Shown one piece after another: positions 45,421-55,628 of a stretch of DNA of 64,000 bases. This DNA comes from JBNLBS01 sp050303415. Its GTDB lineage: Bacteria > Pseudomonadota > Gammaproteobacteria > Methylococcales > Methylomonadaceae. Each line of letters starts with the position of its first letter. Position 1 is the first letter of the stretch. The position numbers and the translations under genes were made by a program. The DNA is taken from contig JBNLBS010000009.1 of assembly GCA_050303415.1 (NCBI GenBank), positions 79,099 to 143,098 of the forward strand, in the 5' to 3' direction. The notes below the pieces were generated by a model. The model saw only the letters and a list, made by a program, of their open reading frames with translations. It made no database searches and was not told the origin of the DNA.

Positions 45421-45813
45421 ATGGCAGCAGCTCAATATTATGGAACAGGTCGTCGTAAAAGCGCAGTAGCTCGTGTTTACGCAACATCAGGTTCTGGAAA
45501 AATTACCATTAATAAACAAAGTATCGAACAGTATTTTGGTCGTAAAACTGACCAAATGGTTTCCCGTCAACCGCTTGAGTGCGTTGAAATGGAAGATAAA
45601 TTCGATATTAACGTCTTCGTTAATGGCGGTGGTCCATCAGGTCAGGCAGGTGCGATTCGTCATGGTTTGGCTCGCGCTTTAATCGAATATGATGAAGCGT
45701 TGCGTTCACCATTAAGAAAAGCGGGTTATGTTACTCGTGATGCACGTGTTGTAGAACGTAAAAAAATTGGTTTGCACAAAGCGAGAAAACGTCCACAATA
45801 CTCAAAACGTTAA
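45421..45813 (+). CDS. rpsI: 30S ribosomal protein S9
   Basis: 130 residues ending in the conserved basic tail [11 protein letters not shown], which reaches the P-site t[17 protein letters not shown] and [19 protein letters not shown] are diagnostic. Second gene of the rplM-rpsI operon and followed by a strong intrinsic terminator at 45852. Confidence 0.99.
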   Translation: MAAAQYYGTGRRKSAVARVYATSGSGKITINKQSIEQYFGRKTDQMVSRQPLECVEMEDKFDINVFVNGGGPSGQAGAIRHGLARALIEYDEALRSPLRKAGYVTRDARVVERKKIGLHKARKRPQYSKR

Positions 45814-45851
45814 TCGTTTTTGTATTGCGGTTTATCGCAAGCAAACAAAAA

Positions 45852-45877
45852 AGGCTGCTTTGAGCAGCCTTTTTTTA
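45852..45877 (+). terminator. Intrinsic terminator after rpsI
   Basis: An 8-bp stem AGGCTGCT/AGCAGCCT around a TTG loop, flanked by an A-tract and a run of seven T. It is the clearest intrinsic terminator in the window. Confidence 0.92.
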
Positions 45878-45955
45878 TGCCCAAAAGAAATGTTCTATAT
45901 AACTTTTGTCTGTATGATACATTCAGCAATGAACTCATAACAGTGTGGAGATTAT

Positions 45956-47443
45956 ATGTTTGAAATTGCAGAACTTGGGCACAAAATAAAAAAATCAGAG
46001 TATAAACAGCAAGTTCCTCAATTAAGAACCCGTTTGTTGGAGGTTCAGCAGCAATTAAAGAATTCAGATTTTCCCGTTATTATTTTAATTTCCGGTGTCG
46101 ATGGCGGCGGGAAAGGGGATGTCATCAACCTGCTTAATGAATGGTTGGATACGCGTTATATAACAACAGTTGCTTTCGGGCCGGAAACGGATGAGGAACG
46201 CGAGAGACCTAAATTCTGGCGCTATTGGCGTACATTACCGGCAAAAGGTTTGATTGGCATTTACGTAGGCTCCTGGTACAGCGATCCGTTATCACAATGC
46301 ATCCATGGCGTGATCGATGACAGTCAATTGCAAGTCGAGTTAATGCATATCAGACAACTGGAAAAAGAATTAATTGATGATGGCGCTTTAATTATCAAAT
46401 GTTGGCTACATTTAAAGCAGGACGAGCAAAAAAAACGCCTGAAAGCATTGGAAAAAAACCCGGAAACCAGCTGGCAGGTTTCAGAACAGGATAAGGAGCA
46501 TCTTAAATTATATGATCAATTTCTGGGTATAGCTGAGAATGTGATTACCGAAACCAGTACTGGCGATTCTCCCTGGCTAATCGTGGATGGATCGGATTTG
46601 AATTATAGTAGCTTGACGGTTGGTCAGCATATTCTTGCCCGAATTCAGCAGCATATTATTCATAGTGGGCAAAATAACGAACAGATTTCTGTAGCGGAAC
46701 CGGAGAAACCGGTTGTTGCTCAGTTAAGCTTGCTCGATTCATTGGATTTATCGTTAAGTCTGGCTAAAAAAGACTATAATCAACAGCTGCAAAAATATCA
46801 AAATCAAATAGCCAAATTATCCCGCTATGCCCATCAGCGAAAACGCTCCAGTATTTTAGTGTTTGAAGGTTGGGATGCCAGTGGCAAAGGCGGTGCAATC
46901 AGAAGGCTTACCCATGCTATCGATGCCAGAAGTTATCAAGTGATCCCGATTGCTGCTCCCAGCGATGAAGAAAATGCACACCATTACCTATGGCGTTTCT
47001 GGCGACATATTCCAAGAGCCGGACAGGTGACTATCTATGATAGAGGGTGGTATGGTCGGGTTCTGGTGGAAAGAGTGGAAGGCTTTGCCAGTAAAAATGA
47101 ATGGCAGCGAGCTTATGCGGAAATTATAAATTTTGAAAATGCATTGTCAGATCACGGTATTCTGCTACAAAAATTTTGGTTACATATTGATAAGGATGAG
47201 CAGTTGAGGCGATTTAAAGAACGCGAAAAAATCAGTTATAAAAAACACAAAATAACCGAAGATGATTATCGGAACCGTGAGCGTTGGGATGATTACAAGA
47301 TCGCCGTCAACGAAATGGTTACACGTACCAGTACCCGAAAAAATCCTTGGGTAATGGTGGAAGCCAATGATAAAAAATATGCCCGAATTAAGGTTTTAAA
47401 AACCTATTGTGAGGGCCTTGAAGCGATGTTGGATGAAGCCTGA
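45956..47443 (+). CDS. pap: Polyphosphate:AMP phosphotransferase (double-domain PPK2, class II)
   Basis: It phosphorylates AMP to ADP with polyphosphate. Two tandem PPK2 domains are seen. The first has GVDGGGKGD at residues 47-55, and the second has GWDASGKGG near residue 305 with a full lid and catalytic region (FWRHIPRAGQVTIYDRGWYG, then VLVERVEGF). In the known class II enzymes the C-terminal domain is the active one; the first domain here keeps a P-loop but its downstream motif is altered (YWRTLPAKGLIGIYVGSWYS). GGAG lies upstream of the ATG. A single gene, about 140 bases after rpsI. Confidence 0.93.
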   Translation: MFEIAELGHKIKKSEYKQQVPQLRTRLLEVQQQLKNSDFPVIILISGVDGGGKGDVINLLNEWLDTRYITTVAFGPETDEERERPKFWRYWRTLPAKGLIGIYVGSWYSDPLSQCIHGVIDDSQLQVELMHIRQLEKELIDDGALIIKCWLHLKQDEQKKRLKALEKNPETSWQVSEQDKEHLKLYDQFLGIAENVITETSTGDSPWLIVDGSDLNYSSLTVGQHILARIQQHIIHSGQNNEQISVAEPEKPVVAQLSLLDSLDLSLSLAKKDYNQQLQKYQNQIAKLSRYAHQRKRSSILVFEGWDASGKGGAIRRLTHAIDARSYQVIPIAAPSDEENAHHYLWRFWRHIPRAGQVTIYDRGWYGRVLVERVEGFASKNEWQRAYAEIINFENALSDHGILLQKFWLHIDKDEQLRRFKEREKISYKKHKITEDDYRNRERWDDYKIAVNEMVTRTSTRKNPWVMVEANDKKYARIKVLKTYCEGLEAMLDEA

Positions 47444-47457
47444 CAGTAGCTGACAGT

Positions 47458-49680
47458 TTATTTCCATATTTTTATTATACTGGTAAAGTCATCTGTCCAT
47501 GATTGGGCCTCGGCATAGTGGGAAAGTGTTTGCCAGTTCGTTGATTGGTCAGCCAAAAGCAGTTTTAAGTTTTTGCTGTCCCTGGCAAATACGGCCCAAT
47601 CTGACTTGTGAGCCAAGGGTGACTTTTGTCTGGGGCTGAATTCCTGAATTACTAAAGTCAGACCCAGCTTGTTTGCGTGGTCAGCTAATACCCGCTTTAA
47701 TTCCAAATGTCTGTTTGAAATATGCATGGCTAATAATCCATTATCCGTCAATTTAGAAAAATATAACTCTAATGCTTCTCTGGTCAGTAAGTGGGTTGGT
47801 ATTGAATCAGAGGTAAAAGCATCGACTACCAGTAAATCAAACGATTGTTGAGGTTGATGCTTTAATGCCAAGCGAGCATCTCCAATTTCAATATCATAAT
47901 TTTTAATACAATTGCTGAGGTAAGTAAAGTAATTCGGGTTTTTTGCAATATCTACCACCGCAGGGTTTAATTCAAAAAAACGCCAAAATTGACTGTCTTT
48001 GGCATAAGCAGCCAGTTCTCCTGTTCCTAATCCAATGATACCGACTTGCCAGTTTTGATTAATAGGGTCATATTGATTAAACAACTGCCCCAGTGGGCCT
48101 ATTGGACTGTAATAACCAATAGGCGTACATTGTGATTGATCGTTGATAATTTGTGCTCCATGGTCGGTAGAGCCACTGTAGAGTTCATGTAGTGTTCCGA
48201 TATCGGAATGGGTATTTTGTTTAATGGTCAGTACGCCATAAAAGTTTCTGCTTTGATGCAATGTCTCTGAGTTTTTCTGGCTGGAAGGAATAGCACAAGC
48301 GACAATGACGCTGCTATACAATGCCAAATAGACCAGGTTTTTATGAAAAACAAAAAAGTTGGCAACAACTGCTACGATAATCAAACCTAATACCAGCGCA
48401 TTACTGAATTGCTGGTAATTAAAGTAAAAAATGGTCAAGAACAACAAAATATAGATCGTAGCAACGGCTTTAAACCAATTTTTATGCAGATAAAAGCGCT
48501 GAGATCTGTTTGTCGGATTCAACAACAGCGCAATTATAATCATCAATGGATATTCGTAAAAAGAATCAAAAATAAACGGGGTAATAAAATTGTTAAAAAT
48601 GCCCCCCAGCATGCCGCCAAAAGACATAATCAGATAATAATTGGTTAAATATTTTGCCTGTGGTCGATTTTTTGCCAATTCACCATGGCATAGCATAATG
48701 GAAATAAAAAATACCATCAGATGTAAGGACAACTCTAATGAAAAAAAGGCCAGTTTTTGATGAGAGAAGAAATAAATTAAAAAGGGAGTGATCAGCCAGG
48801 GTTGGGCAATAAGCATACCCTTATGTATTTTTCCGCTGAATCGCGAGAAAACGATAATAAATGACAGTAGGTAAAGTGCTAGCGGAATTACCCAAAGCAA
48901 TGGAACTGAGGCTATATCAATGCTAATGTAATTGGTTACACCCAGTAGCAGACTGGAAGGTACAAATGACAGTATCAACCATTTCAGTTTAAGCATGAAC
49001 TCAGGGTTGCTGTTTAATTCTGGACAATCCGACTGTATTACATCATTGTTCTGAGGTTTGAAAAACAACATACACATGATAATCAGGCTACACAGCAACA
49101 AAAAGCCAATGCTCCAGAACTGCTGCTGATTGCTTAAGCCAAATTCAGGTTCAAAAGCAAAAGGATAGCTTAAAAGGGCCATTAAACTGCCGGTGTTGCT
49201 GGCAATAGATAAAAAATAGGGGTCATTGCTGGTACGGTGACCAAGTTTAGAGAACCATTTTTGCAGTAATGGTGAAGTAGCCGACAATATAAAGAAGGGT
49301 AGGCCAATTGAAATCGTTAACACCACCAATAGCCATAATGTTGGGTTGCCTTGTGTAGGAGGTGAGCCGGTTTCGGCTATAGTTACCGGTAAAAAGCAAA
49401 GGCTGAATAACAACAAGATGCCATGAATCAATATTTGCCGCTGGTTACAAAATCGATTGCATAACAGGTGAGCATAGAGGTAGCCAAGAAAAAGCAGGCT
49501 TTGGTAAAATACCATGCAAGTATTCCAAACCGAGGCCGCACCGCCAAGTAAGGGTAACAACGCTTTGCCGAACATGGGCTGAAGCGTGAACATTAAAGAG
49601 GCGCTTAGAAATAAAGTCAGCGATAATAATATTATAGGAGCGAAATCGCGTTTGGTTTCTCTCTTTTGAGCTAAATCCAT
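47458..49680 (-). CDS. Multi-pass membrane protein fused to spermidine-synthase-like domain
   Basis: 740 residues. About 12 hydrophobic helices in the first ~450 residues begin with LFLSASLMFTLQPMFGKALL and PLLGGAASVWNTCMVFYQSL, which are typical of MFS-like/spermidine synthase fusions. The C-terminal ~250 residues form a Rossmann methyltransferase-like fold (VGIIGLGTGELAAYA, then IGDARLALKHQPQQSFDLLV and VDAFTSDSIPTHLLTREALE). Related proteins are widespread but few have been tested, so polyamine synthesis is not assured. It is convergent with pap, with 14 bases between stops. Confidence 0.86.
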   Translation of the reverse strand: MDLAQKRETKRDFAPIILLSLTLFLSASLMFTLQPMFGKALLPLLGGAASVWNTCMVFYQSLLFLGYLYAHLLCNRFCNQRQILIHGILLLFSLCFLPVTIAETGSPPTQGNPTLWLLVVLTISIGLPFFILSATSPLLQKWFSKLGHRTSNDPYFLSIASNTGSLMALLSYPFAFEPEFGLSNQQQFWSIGFLLLCSLIIMCMLFFKPQNNDVIQSDCPELNSNPEFMLKLKWLILSFVPSSLLLGVTNYISIDIASVPLLWVIPLALYLLSFIIVFSRFSGKIHKGMLIAQPWLITPFLIYFFSHQKLAFFSLELSLHLMVFFISIMLCHGELAKNRPQAKYLTNYYLIMSFGGMLGGIFNNFITPFIFDSFYEYPLMIIIALLLNPTNRSQRFYLHKNWFKAVATIYILLFLTIFYFNYQQFSNALVLGLIIVAVVANFFVFHKNLVYLALYSSVIVACAIPSSQKNSETLHQSRNFYGVLTIKQNTHSDIGTLHELYSGSTDHGAQIINDQSQCTPIGYYSPIGPLGQLFNQYDPINQNWQVGIIGLGTGELAAYAKDSQFWRFFELNPAVVDIAKNPNYFTYLSNCIKNYDIEIGDARLALKHQPQQSFDLLVVDAFTSDSIPTHLLTREALELYFSKLTDNGLLAMHISNRHLELKRVLADHANKLGLTLVIQEFSPRQKSPLAHKSDWAVFARDSKNLKLLLADQSTNWQTLSHYAEAQSWTDDFTSIIKIWK

Positions 49681-50005
49681 ACGTCATCACCTAAACAGCA
49701 ATATATTAGTAAGTCAGTTTAAAACCAACTAAAGTTCCTTAAACTTATATTGAAGCGCAGCAAAATACCTAAACTTTAAAAGGTTGTTAATCGACACAGC
49801 CAATCAGTTGTTTAGTATGAACAGAAAAGAGAAATGGGAAATGTGTTCCGTTTGAACCTTGGTGGGGCGCCTATTTTTGTTAGTCTCAAACTGTACTGTT
49901 TTTGGCGTTCGGTTTCGTATTGGATATATTAAGGGTTATTAATCTTAACATCATTCTAATAGTTCTCGTCTGCCCAAGTCCTGTTAAGAATTAGATCGGT
50001 TATCT
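49681..50005. other. Intergenic region, nothing recognised
   Basis: 325 bases between two minus-strand genes. I see no ORF, strong hairpin or repeat. It should hold the promoter of the 740-residue membrane protein. Confidence 0.4.
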
Positions 50006-50620
50006 TTATAAATTCCGCTTTTCTTCCTTAAAATAACTTACTCCACTTTCATTGAGTAAATCGTATTTTCTTTTTAGCGTAGGAAACAAATAATTTTTTT
50101 CCATGTGTAAACCTAATACGATTAGCGGCACAATTATCGCTAAATCCATACCGAACGAGCCCCCCATTGAAATGGTTAAGGCGGCAGTGATAAATAAAAA
50201 TGCACCAACCAGGTAGAAATACAAGCCCAGCACAATACCACTTAAAAACATGGTATGTGCCAGAATAATATGGATTGTCATACCTGCAGCGCCGGGTGCA
50301 ATCGATTCAGCATGCCAGAGCAAAAACACCAGTAAAACTGCCGTCATCGCACTGCCCCAATAAAACAATTCGTAACGAATCAAATGCCTTCGCTCAATAC
50401 CGGTACTTAAAGCCCTGGCTTTTTCACTTAATAAAGAGCAATAGAAAAAAATGGGCGTTACGCATAACCAGTAAAAAAATGCCATTCGTTCGGTAAACTC
50501 AGAAAGCAGTTCGCCAATAAAGCAGAGCAGTACCAATACGACAAAAATGACTTCATTGATATAAATATAATGCAGCGCCTTAGATAGTTTCTTGCTTGTA
50601 AACTCATCATTTTCTGACAT
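50006..50620 (-). CDS. Integral membrane protein of unknown function
   Basis: 204 residues with about six hydrophobic segments (IFVVLVLLCFIGELL, MAFFYWLCVTPIFFYCSLL, AMTAVLLVFLLW, IIILAH-type segment, LGLYFYLVGAFLFITAALTI, LAIIVPLIVLGLHM). The ATG has an excellent AAGGAG six bases upstream. No family is recognised. It is monocistronic by position. Confidence 0.7.
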   Translation of the reverse strand: MSENDEFTSKKLSKALHYIYINEVIFVVLVLLCFIGELLSEFTERMAFFYWLCVTPIFFYCSLLSEKARALSTGIERRHLIRYELFYWGSAMTAVLLVFLLWHAESIAPGAAGMTIHIILAHTMFLSGIVLGLYFYLVGAFLFITAALTISMGGSFGMDLAIIVPLIVLGLHMEKNYLFPTLKRKYDLLNESGVSYFKEEKRNL

Positions 50621-51009
50621 GTAAGCTCCTTTTTTAGTTCGTGCAGTTAAAAATATGAGGCGTTATCTGACTAAAATAAGTCTACCAATACACATATACC
50701 GCCTTAGTTAATATCGAATTAGCTACAATTCAGCATAGTTAAAAGATGCCATTTTACAAGACTAGTTACTTTATTAAGTGGCCGGAAATTTTTTTATACT
50801 GTGATACGGATGGAAACAGAGGCGGGGTCTTGTGGTCGCCTGTTATAAGGCTTGGGTAACGCAAGATAGATTTAATCGCGGACGGGCTCGCGATTAAATC
50901 ATAGTCTGGATGGTAGCCCGGTTAAAACAGACTTAAAATTGTAACCACTCATGTAAGATATATTTTTACACCTACAAAAGTATTACTAATCGTTACATGG
51001 CAGGTTAAA
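50621..51009. other. Intergenic region containing a 12-bp hairpin
   Basis: 389 bases. The main structure is the perfect inverted repeat at 50869-50900. No ORF of note. The rest presumably carries the promoter of 50006-50620. Confidence 0.45.
50869..50900 (-). terminator. Perfect 12-bp hairpin, probable 3' end of the duplicated-sensor transcript
   Basis: GATTTAATCGCG and CGCGATTAAATC are exact complements around an 8-base loop, 109 bases beyond the stop at 51010. There is no following U-tract, so termination is an inference. A regulator-binding palindrome is the alternative. Confidence 0.5.
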
Positions 51010-53037
51010 TCAAAAAGGAATAAAAATCAGGCAAATCACATCATTAATGTAATTATCGACTGTTTTGTATTCCCGATAGCCTTGTGAAGAAGCGACGCCA
51101 AGAATATATTTTTTGTCCATAAAATCAATGATCTCGGATGATTTATGTCCGCTGTTTAAAGTAAAGTACCGGTCTGGCAGTTCCAGTATTTCGCCGCAAT
51201 TGTAGTCTTTATTGTTGGCAATGGAGATAATTTTCTTGTGCCGGTCAGTAAAGATTGCAAAACTGCCTTCAATAAGCTGCCCCTGTTTATTGCGCGGTAA
51301 TGCGTCCTCAAGCATAGACTGGAATTGTGGTTCGCTGTCGAAAACGATGCCGATACCACCCAGCACATTGTTGGTGTTGTCTAATTCGGTGATAGAGGCA
51401 TTATAGATATACGTATGGCGATTGGTGTAAAAACTTGATTCTACAAAAGGCGATACGGCATATTTCTGGGAATCGTTAATTTTTAACGCTGAATAGGCTC
51501 CGGTTAATTCTGATAGTTTTTGGCCTTCTATATGGTGTTCATTTTTGTTGGAAACAGCCAGTATTACACCCTGGTTGTTGTAAACATATAAGTTGGTGTA
51601 AACGGTATATAACTCATTAATATATAAAAGGATATTGGAGATTTGCTGTTTATCATGACTGGAAATGACGGGTTGGGCCAGTATGCGTCTGAATTCGGTG
51701 GTTAGGGCCCACCAGCGGCAGTCATTGGCTCGTTCATACAGGTTGCGGTCCATAATATCAACAGCTAGAGCCGCCAGGAAACCGGCGTTATCCAGATGAG
51801 ATGACATGACGGTGACTTCTTGCAGGGTATCCACTGATTCTGTAAAAATATCCGAAATATCGCTGCCGATTTGTTTGATGGCTTCTAAAACCGGCATAAA
51901 TTCTGCTGCCTTTTTACGGGCGGAAGTAATTTGACCGTTTAGAACCAATAAACTTAAATCGGTATTAACATCAATCGAGGCGTTGCGGATCTCTTTTAGT
52001 TCCGGGGTGAAGTGGCTGGCCTGGTTGATCACGTCTGAATAGTCATAGTCGCGATTTTTTTGACTGGATTCATTTGAAAACGCCATTTTTAATGGTGTCA
52101 TCATTTGCCCTTGCCAGCCCAAACCATAAAAGCCTTGGTAACCATGGGTTTTACAATTGCTGGTAATGTACTTTTCTTCTTTTAAGGATACGATACTTAA
52201 GCTGTTAGCGGTTTTAAAATTGGTTTTTAGTGGTATTTTTCTTTTATCACTGCTGGCTATCACCTGGCCTTGTTTGTCCAGAATCATCAGTATACCGGGT
52301 TCGTCATCATGAATCAGATTTTTAAAAATCCCTTCCATTTCATCTTCAAAACGAAAGCAAAGACATAAAACGCCAAGCACTTGGGATGAGGGGTCGTTTG
52401 TGGCGGTAATTTTGCAGGAATAAATTAAAGAGTTTTGTTTGTCAGGCTGTAAATCGCTATAGCGGAAGGTTTCCACGTATTCATCATTTGAATTGATAGT
52501 TTCCTCTAGTAGGGGGTCATTACTGTGGCGGACCGGATTTTGGCTGTTTAAATGGGCTTTAATATTGCCATCCAAATCGCAAATTAAAATTTCGTCATAA
52601 ACCGAATATTTTTTTACATATTCCTGTAAGCGCTGTTGAATAAAGTCGAGGCTGATAACTGTACTATTGCCCTGTGATAAGAATGAACGAATATCATCAT
52701 CGGTAGCCAAAAAACCAACATCAGCCGTGCGCTCAAACAGGTTGCGAATCAACATATCTATCGCAACCTGCGCCTTGGATACATTATCCAATGATAATTT
52801 CTGCAGATTTTCCAATAACAAATTACGGGTCAGCTTTTTTTGTAATTGACCAAATTTGTCCTTAGTGGTCTGCATATCGTCCAGAATGGTAGAGGCTATA
52901 TTATGACTGTTGATTTTGCCGATCAAGGCGATTTTTCCCCACCAGTCATTTAATGAAATTAACCTTTTCTCATAATTTTGTACAACAGGCATGGCGTGCA
53001 TTAATGTTTGTGAATGGGTATCTAAAAACTCTTGCAT
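51010..53037 (-). CDS. Soluble sensor with two cache-like modules and no output domain
   Basis: 675 residues with no signal peptide or membrane helix. The protein is an internal duplication: AIDMLIRNLFERTADVGFLA followed by a sensor module at about 115-330, and AVDIMDRNLYERANDCRWWA with a second module at about 430-660. Both modules contain VLGVLCLCFRFEDEMEGIF- or VLGGIGIVFDSEPQFQSML-type strands and end with a GYQGFYGLGWQG- or GYREYKTVDNYINDV-type segment. These are cache-like ligand-sensor features, known from chemotaxis-associated proteins in which a CheW domain often follows. Here the frame stops directly after the second module. What it signals to is unknown. Confidence 0.72.
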   Translation of the reverse strand: MQEFLDTHSQTLMHAMPVVQNYEKRLISLNDWWGKIALIGKINSHNIASTILDDMQTTKDKFGQLQKKLTRNLLLENLQKLSLDNVSKAQVAIDMLIRNLFERTADVGFLATDDDIRSFLSQGNSTVISLDFIQQRLQEYVKKYSVYDEILICDLDGNIKAHLNSQNPVRHSNDPLLEETINSNDEYVETFRYSDLQPDKQNSLIYSCKITATNDPSSQVLGVLCLCFRFEDEMEGIFKNLIHDDEPGILMILDKQGQVIASSDKRKIPLKTNFKTANSLSIVSLKEEKYITSNCKTHGYQGFYGLGWQGQMMTPLKMAFSNESSQKNRDYDYSDVINQASHFTPELKEIRNASIDVNTDLSLLVLNGQITSARKKAAEFMPVLEAIKQIGSDISDIFTESVDTLQEVTVMSSHLDNAGFLAALAVDIMDRNLYERANDCRWWALTTEFRRILAQPVISSHDKQQISNILLYINELYTVYTNLYVYNNQGVILAVSNKNEHHIEGQKLSELTGAYSALKINDSQKYAVSPFVESSFYTNRHTYIYNASITELDNTNNVLGGIGIVFDSEPQFQSMLEDALPRNKQGQLIEGSFAIFTDRHKKIISIANNKDYNCGEILELPDRYFTLNSGHKSSEIIDFMDKKYILGVASSQGYREYKTVDNYINDVICLIFIPF

Positions 53038-53433
53038 AATAAAAGTGAACTCTTGCTATCGTTTGGTATACCGGCATCAGAAAATACCTGTCCGGTATGG
53101 TTAAAAGAATGTCTTTTTGCGTCAATGCAAGGTTTATACCATTTTAAAAATATAGTCTTTATGCAGATAACTCCTTAAAGGATAAGAATAAAATTTTTAT
53201 ACATTACATTTCATAAGGATTTATATTTTAGAGTCTAAAAGTAGGTAAATGCACTGATATGGTACATATTGCTTAATCTTGAGGCGTTGATACAGGTTAT
53301 GGCTACAGTGTCAGAACTGAAAGGCTTAAATAAACAAAGAGGGGGAGGCATAAGCAAATAGTTGTTTATGTTGTTGAAGTTGTTTTCCGGCGATGGTAGA
53401 AAGACTATTTACAGTCCGGTTTGTGTATATGTA
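53038..53433. other. Divergent intergenic region
   Basis: About 400 bases between the sensor gene and the DUF2927 gene. A purine-rich GAGGGGGAGG at 53339-53348 lies 13 bases before a possible TTG start (53362) in the downstream frame. No other feature is seen. Confidence 0.4.
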
Positions 53434-54222
53434 ATGAGTACCAGAAAAACAATAATGTTTTTATTCTTGATGCTTTGCGCAATAAATGCATTAGCAGAAG
53501 ATAAGCCAAACTGGGCTAAAGCTGACTATATCAGTAATAGCTTTGTTGAAATTGCGTTAAGGGACGAGTATTCAGACCGGCATACCGGGATACGGAAATG
53601 GACCAAGCCAATAAAGTATTACATACTGCATCGTGTGCCGGACAGGAAGTTGCATCAACGTTTGGTTAAGTTTCATTTTAATCATTTGTCTGATATTACC
53701 GGTATTGCTATGCAGGCGGTGGCTAAAAAGAAAGATGCCAATTTAGTCATCGTTTTCTCTTCGGAGAACAGGTTAAAAGCGGAATTGAAAAATGAGTTTG
53801 GAATGCGTTCTAGTCTGCAACGCAATCAGTTTTTTCGTCACAGTGTCTGTTTGGCAACGATGTCTTTACATCAGGATGGCAGTATAAAAAAGGCAGCAAT
53901 CATCATTCCGGTAGACAGAGCCAGAGCGCATGCAAAACTGGTTTCCTGTGTGGTTGAAGAGTTAACTCAGGTGATGGGGTTACCGAATGACTCGGAAAAG
54001 GTTTTTCCGTCTGTTTTTAACGATAAGTCGTTTAATGATTTATTAACCGGTTTGGATTATGTGCTGTTGAAAATACTCTATCACCCGATGTTAAAACCGG
54101 GTATGAAGGAAAACAGGGTACAACCGATCGTTAAAAAAATTATCAAAGAGTTTAATAGGCAGGGGCTGATTGCAAAGGCTGATAAAAAAGTCTTGGAAGG
54201 AGAACTGTATGCTTTATTTTGA
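53434..54222 (+). CDS. DUF2927-family exported protein
   Basis: About 262 residues from ATG 53434, which opens a good signal peptide (TIMFLFLMLCAINALA). The frame continues upstream to TTG 53362, which would bury the signal peptide behind 24 residues. The body matches DUF2927 proteins: IRKWTKPIKYYILHRVPDRK, HFNHLSDITGIA, then SCVVEELTQVMGLPNDSEKV and LLTGLDYVLLKILYHPMLKP. The VEELTQ segment sits where metal-dependent proteases carry HExxH, but the first His is replaced by Glu, so protease activity is doubtful. Periplasmic, function unknown. Confidence 0.75.
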   Translation: MSTRKTIMFLFLMLCAINALAEDKPNWAKADYISNSFVEIALRDEYSDRHTGIRKWTKPIKYYILHRVPDRKLHQRLVKFHFNHLSDITGIAMQAVAKKKDANLVIVFSSENRLKAELKNEFGMRSSLQRNQFFRHSVCLATMSLHQDGSIKKAAIIIPVDRARAHAKLVSCVVEELTQVMGLPNDSEKVFPSVFNDKSFNDLLTGLDYVLLKILYHPMLKPGMKENRVQPIVKKIIKEFNRQGLIAKADKKVLEGELYALF

Positions 54223-54263
54223 TAAATATACAATCGGTTTACCTTGAGCTGGCTTTTCATGGG

Positions 54264-55628
54264 TTAAAATTTATTTGACTGAAAAAACTCTATAATCGGT
54301 AGTGCTTTTGAAGCTAAATCATATAAAAGGGCCAAATTAACGGGGTAGGCTATTAGTTTTTTGTTATCGGTTAATAATCTGATAAACAATGGCGGTTTTG
54401 CTTCGAGGGGCGCCACTGAGTTGCCCGGTTGCCAGTTTCTACCCAAACCGGCAAGCATTTGCTGTTTTATTTTATCCGCATTGCTTTGACCTTCCAGGCT
54501 GTCCGCAATTTCCACTTCCCGTCCATCGGCAGTTAATAATTTCAAGCTATACCATACCTGATGTGAGTTACCCTGGCTTGAAGACATGCTTTCCTGAGCA
54601 ATGATATCGATAATATTGCCCGCTTCAATTTTTTCTTCCAGGTTAAAACCGAAAATTCGTTGTTGTCGTTTTATGCCGTCGGGATTGACGGATACAGTCA
54701 GACTATTGGCTATGAAAAATATACCAAAAGCCAGCATACTTAACGCTAAGACTTCGACATAGACAAATAATAAGCCGGCTGTGACCGGTAAAAAATCCAT
54801 AAATTTTTCAAAGAAAAATCCACCGACAAAGCCAAAAAATAAAGCAAAAGAAATTACCGGTATTGCCAAGCCTTTGCAGCGACCGTAACCGTAGTAAAAT
54901 TGTTCACCTAATGCGGTTTTTGTGATTTGAGGGTAGGTGGTTGAATGGTTATCAACCTGAGTTACAACCTCAGATGTTTTAGTTCTGTGATGCAAAGAGG
55001 TATCGGTGCCTTTATTAAGCTCGACCGGAACATTGTAGCTACGATCAAAGTTTATTCCCGGTAGCGGCATTTGAATATTCAGTCGCCAGAAGTGATAATC
55101 ATTACTTATATTTTCACTGGCTGGACAGTCGTCGGGTAGCTTAAAGGAAAACTTAACTTGGCTGTGACGACCTAAGTGATCCGGTTTTAATGTTACCGTA
55201 TCGTGCCAGACGGCATCACTATGCTGTTTATTTTCGCCGCGGTTATTGCGCTGGAAATAATGATGGATACAGGTCAGTGTTAATTTGGCCGGTTTGGTAT
55301 TTTCTGCCGCGATGGGTAAGAGGATATAACCGGCAAGTTGCCCCCCTATTTGACCGGGGAAAGGGTCTAAAACCACCGGTGTTTGACCAAATTTATACCA
55401 GGCTTTGGTTTTATAGGCGGCATCAATGAGCATCCAGACACCCAATACTGGAAACAATATAAAAACAAAAAAAATCGGATCTTGTCGGGCAATTTCAGTA
55501 AGCCTTTCCTGACCTGTAACAATCATAATAGTAAAGACGACTGCGTTCCAAAGTAAGGCAAAAATCCATGCCTGTATAAATTCTTGTTTGTTTTCGGAAA
55601 AAACCTGATTGCCGATAATGTTAGACAT
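54264..55628 (-). CDS. Membrane protein of unknown function, DUF3592-like
   Basis: 454 residues. Two membrane helices near the N-terminus (about 20-37 and 50-66), a large beta-rich region (about 85-215, containing LDPFPGQIGGQLAGYILLPI and YHFWRLNIQMPLPGINFDRS), then two more helices (about 252-300) and a soluble C-terminal part. The layout is like proteins annotated DUF3592, in which the central part is arrestin-like. No enzymatic motif is seen. It converges on the DUF2927 gene with 41 bases between stops. Confidence 0.65.
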   Translation of the reverse strand: MSNIIGNQVFSENKQEFIQAWIFALLWNAVVFTIMIVTGQERLTEIARQDPIFFVFILFPVLGVWMLIDAAYKTKAWYKFGQTPVVLDPFPGQIGGQLAGYILLPIAAENTKPAKLTLTCIHHYFQRNNRGENKQHSDAVWHDTVTLKPDHLGRHSQVKFSFKLPDDCPASENISNDYHFWRLNIQMPLPGINFDRSYNVPVELNKGTDTSLHHRTKTSEVVTQVDNHSTTYPQITKTALGEQFYYGYGRCKGLAIPVISFALFFGFVGGFFFEKFMDFLPVTAGLLFVYVEVLALSMLAFGIFFIANSLTVSVNPDGIKRQQRIFGFNLEEKIEAGNIIDIIAQESMSSSQGNSHQVWYSLKLLTADGREVEIADSLEGQSNADKIKQQMLAGLGRNWQPGNSVAPLEAKPPLFIRLLTDNKKLIAYPVNLALLYDLASKALPIIEFFQSNKF

